A stretch of DNA of 6,227 nt, taken from positions 1 through 6,227 of the forward strand of contig JACQVC010000092.1 of NCBI GenBank assembly GCA_016209995.1, given 5' to 3'. The translations under genes and the position numbers were made by a program. The notes below the pieces were generated by a model. That model made no database searches, was not told where the DNA came from, and saw only the letters and a program-made list of their open reading frames with translations. Positions 4,681 through 6,227 of the stretch are shown one piece after another (position 1 is the first letter of the stretch; each line of letters opens with the position of its first letter). The stretch is from Gemmatimonadota bacterium (GTDB lineage: Bacteria > Gemmatimonadota > Gemmatimonadetes > Longimicrobiales > Gaopeijiaceae).

Positions 4681-6227
4681 ATGCGGACACCACGAGGCAG
4701 GTGGTCGCGCTCGCTGCTCGCAGTGTTCGCCACCGGTGCGTCGACGTTCTGTGCGGAGTCCGACCGTGTCTCTGGAGGCCCCCTCGAGGTCCCTGCTCGA
4801 GAGGTGACCGTCACGTTGACCGAGGGTACGAACATGGCGGCGGCACCCTCGCCCGACGGCGAGATCGTTGTGCTCGCGCTACAGGGCAGTCTGTGGAGCT
4901 TGCCGATCGGTGGCGGCGCAGCGACGCGACTGACCGGCTGGGATGTCGAAGCGACCTGGCCCGTCTGGTCGCCCGATGGCTCGCGCATCGCGTTCCAGAA
5001 CTATTCGGAGAGCAACTACCAGATCTGGACCGTGGCCCCCGATGGCTCGGCTCTGACCCAAGTCACGACCGGGCACTACGACCATCGTGAGCCTGCCTGG
5101 TCGCCCGACGGAGCCAAGATCGCTTTTTCGTCGGACCGTGGCGGCGATGGATCCTACGACATCTGGACCATCGACCTCGGCACCGGGACGTACGAGCGCC
5201 GGACCGACGCGCCCACCCACGAGCACTCGCCCGCATGGTCGCCGGATGGAACACGGCTCGCCTGGGCGGAGGGTCGTTCGGTCGTCGCGACGGACGCCGC
5301 TGGACAGCACCAAGAGGTCGCGAGCGTGCCGGCGAGAAGCGTACAGGCTCCTGCATGGCTCCTCGACGGACACGGAATCGCCTACCTGAACAACGCTGGC
5401 GACCTCGTCGTCGGCGACAAGGTCGTCACGACCGGCGAAGACGTCTTCCCCTTCCCCGTGCGCTGGCTACGCGACGGACGGTTCCTGTACACGGCGGACG
5501 GGAAGCTGCGCGCGCGCGCGGCCGACGGCGGCGCCCCCAGCGATATCGCCTTCAGCGCCGCGCTGACGGTTCAGCGCCCGGTCAGACAGGCCAAGGATCA
5601 CCGCTTCGACGAGATGGGGCCTCGCCCGGTGCGCGGTCTCCATGGCCCGGCGCTCTCGCCCGACGGAGCCAGGATCGCGTTCGTCGCGCTGAACGACGTG
5701 TGGGTCATGACGATCGGCGAGGCCCCCGTGCGGCTCACGGACGACACGTTCGTCGACATGGATCCCACGTGGTCAGGCGACGGCCAATCCATCTACTTCG
5801 CCTCGGACCGTCACGGCGACGGCTCTCCGGACATTTACGCGGTTGCTGTGGCGACAGGCGAGGTGACGCGCGTCTCGAACATCCCGGAGACGGACGTGGT
5901 GACGCCGGTGCCCTCGCCTGACGGGAGGAGCTTCGCGTTCATCAGCACGAACCAGGCGCTCATGGTCTACGATGTCGCGACCGGCCGCTCGCGGAAAATC
6001 GTCGACCAGGCCGCAGGCAGCACGGTGGGCCGCCCCACCTGGTCGCCTGATGGGACCACGATCGCGCTGGCCGACCTGCGGCGCCTCAACACGCGCTTCC
6101 GCGAAGGCTATCACCTCATCCGCACCGTCGACGTAGCCTCGGGGACCGCGACGTTCCACGCTCCGGGCCCGGCACCCGACCAGCTCGCGGATCGTGTCGA
6201 GGCCGGCCCGGTCTGGTCGCCGGACGG
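4681..6227 (+). CDS. Exported TolB/PD40 beta-propeller protein, N-terminal part (runs off the window)
   Basis: The frame is open for 515 codons to the right edge. A signal-peptide-like N-terminus has basic R2, R5, R7 and R10 before the hydrophobic SLLAVFATGA; C24 is not in a good lipobox because Phe precedes it. At least 11 WD40-like/PD40 repeats follow, marked by (W)SPDG-type turns and an IAF-like strand. The turns are at residues 57, 97, 141, 187, 227, 263, 326, 365, 412, 455 and 513. Blade spacing is 36-47 residues, except 63 before 326 and 58 before 513. The first gap, with RFDEMGPRPVRGLHGPALSPDG, probably separates two propellers. Motifs such as FSSDRGGDGSYDIW are typical of TolB-like propellers. 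I recall this style N-terminal to secreted amidohydrolases and to S9/S41 peptidases. The PRPV junction favours an amidohydrolase downstream, but no catalytic domain is in view, so substrate and reaction cannot be given. It sits in the same direction as the FeoA-like gene but seems to have its own promoter. Confidence 0.9.
   Translation, partial: MRTPRGRWSRSLLAVFATGASTFCAESDRVSGGPLEVPAREVTVTLTEGTNMAAAPSPDGEIVVLALQGSLWSLPIGGGAATRLTGWDVEATWPVWSPDGSRIAFQNYSESNYQIWTVAPDGSALTQVTTGHYDHREPAWSPDGAKIAFSSDRGGDGSYDIWTIDLGTGTYERRTDAPTHEHSPAWSPDGTRLAWAEGRSVVATDAAGQHQEVASVPARSVQAPAWLLDGHGIAYLNNAGDLVVGDKVVTTGEDVFPFPVRWLRDGRFLYTADGKLRARAADGGAPSDIAFSAALTVQRPVRQAKDHRFDEMGPRPVRGLHGPALSPDGARIAFVALNDVWVMTIGEAPVRLTDDTFVDMDPTWSGDGQSIYFASDRHGDGSPDIYAVAVATGEVTRVSNIPETDVVTPVPSPDGRSFAFISTNQALMVYDVATGRSRKIVDQAAGSTVGRPTWSPDGTTIALADLRRLNTRFREGYHLIRTVDVASGTATFHAPGPAPDQLADRVEAGPVWSPD

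Noticed and set aside
5235..5921. Plus-strand 228-codon ORF inside the propeller gene
   Set aside because: It is out of frame with the clear PD40 repeats, and its extreme Arg content is typical of frame-shifted high-GC coding sequence.

Overview
The window is high-GC bacterial chromosome (GC-rich third codon positions, GTG start codons) from a Gram-negative type cell: it encodes an OmpA/Pal-type peptidoglycan-binding protein, a lipoprotein-like export signal and a sigma-54 activator. The long TolB/PD40-type double propeller and the stand-alone FeoA-like protein are reminiscent of Gemmatimonadota, Acidobacteriota or related environmental phyla. That placement is a guess from gene style, since no rRNA or marker gene is present.

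Layout, left to right. (1) 1-713 (+): C-terminal part of a sigma-54-dependent response regulator; the window opens on its GAFTGA loop. (2) 720-2819 (+): a transmembrane sensor histidine kinase, 6 nt downstream and clearly in the same operon. Its reading frame does not stop after the ATPase domain but runs on into an export signal and a coiled-coil module resembling the QseG/YfhG lipoprotein. The set therefore looks like a GlrK/GlrR/QseG (QseE/QseF/QseG) envelope-sensing system with kinase and lipoprotein fused. (3) 2820-3035: convergent intergenic stretch with two GC-rich hairpins and a doubtful small minus-strand ORF. (4) 3036-3722 (-): OmpA-domain envelope protein with a coiled coil and a lipobox, starting at a GTG. 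(5) 3723-4210: divergent regulatory region. It holds a large inverted repeat in the ompA-like leader, a 13-bp palindrome, and a sigma-54 -24/-12 promoter (TGGCA-N6-TTGC) facing a small gene. (6) 4211-4492 (+): that gene, a stand-alone FeoA-like domain protein. (7) 4493-4680: a sigma-70-like promoter followed by two different short tandem-repeat arrays (7-mer, then 8-mer) in the presumed 5' leader of the next gene. (8) 4681-6227 (+, runs off the end): an exported protein with at least 11 PD40/WD40-like repeats, probably the N-terminal part of a TolB-propeller amidohydrolase or similar.

The most interesting reading is that a sigma-54 two-component system, an envelope OmpA-type protein and a sigma-54-promoted FeoA-like gene sit together. 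The kinase appears to carry its usually separate accessory lipoprotein as a C-terminal domain behind an internal export signal. I found no mobile element, CRISPR array, tRNA or rRNA.
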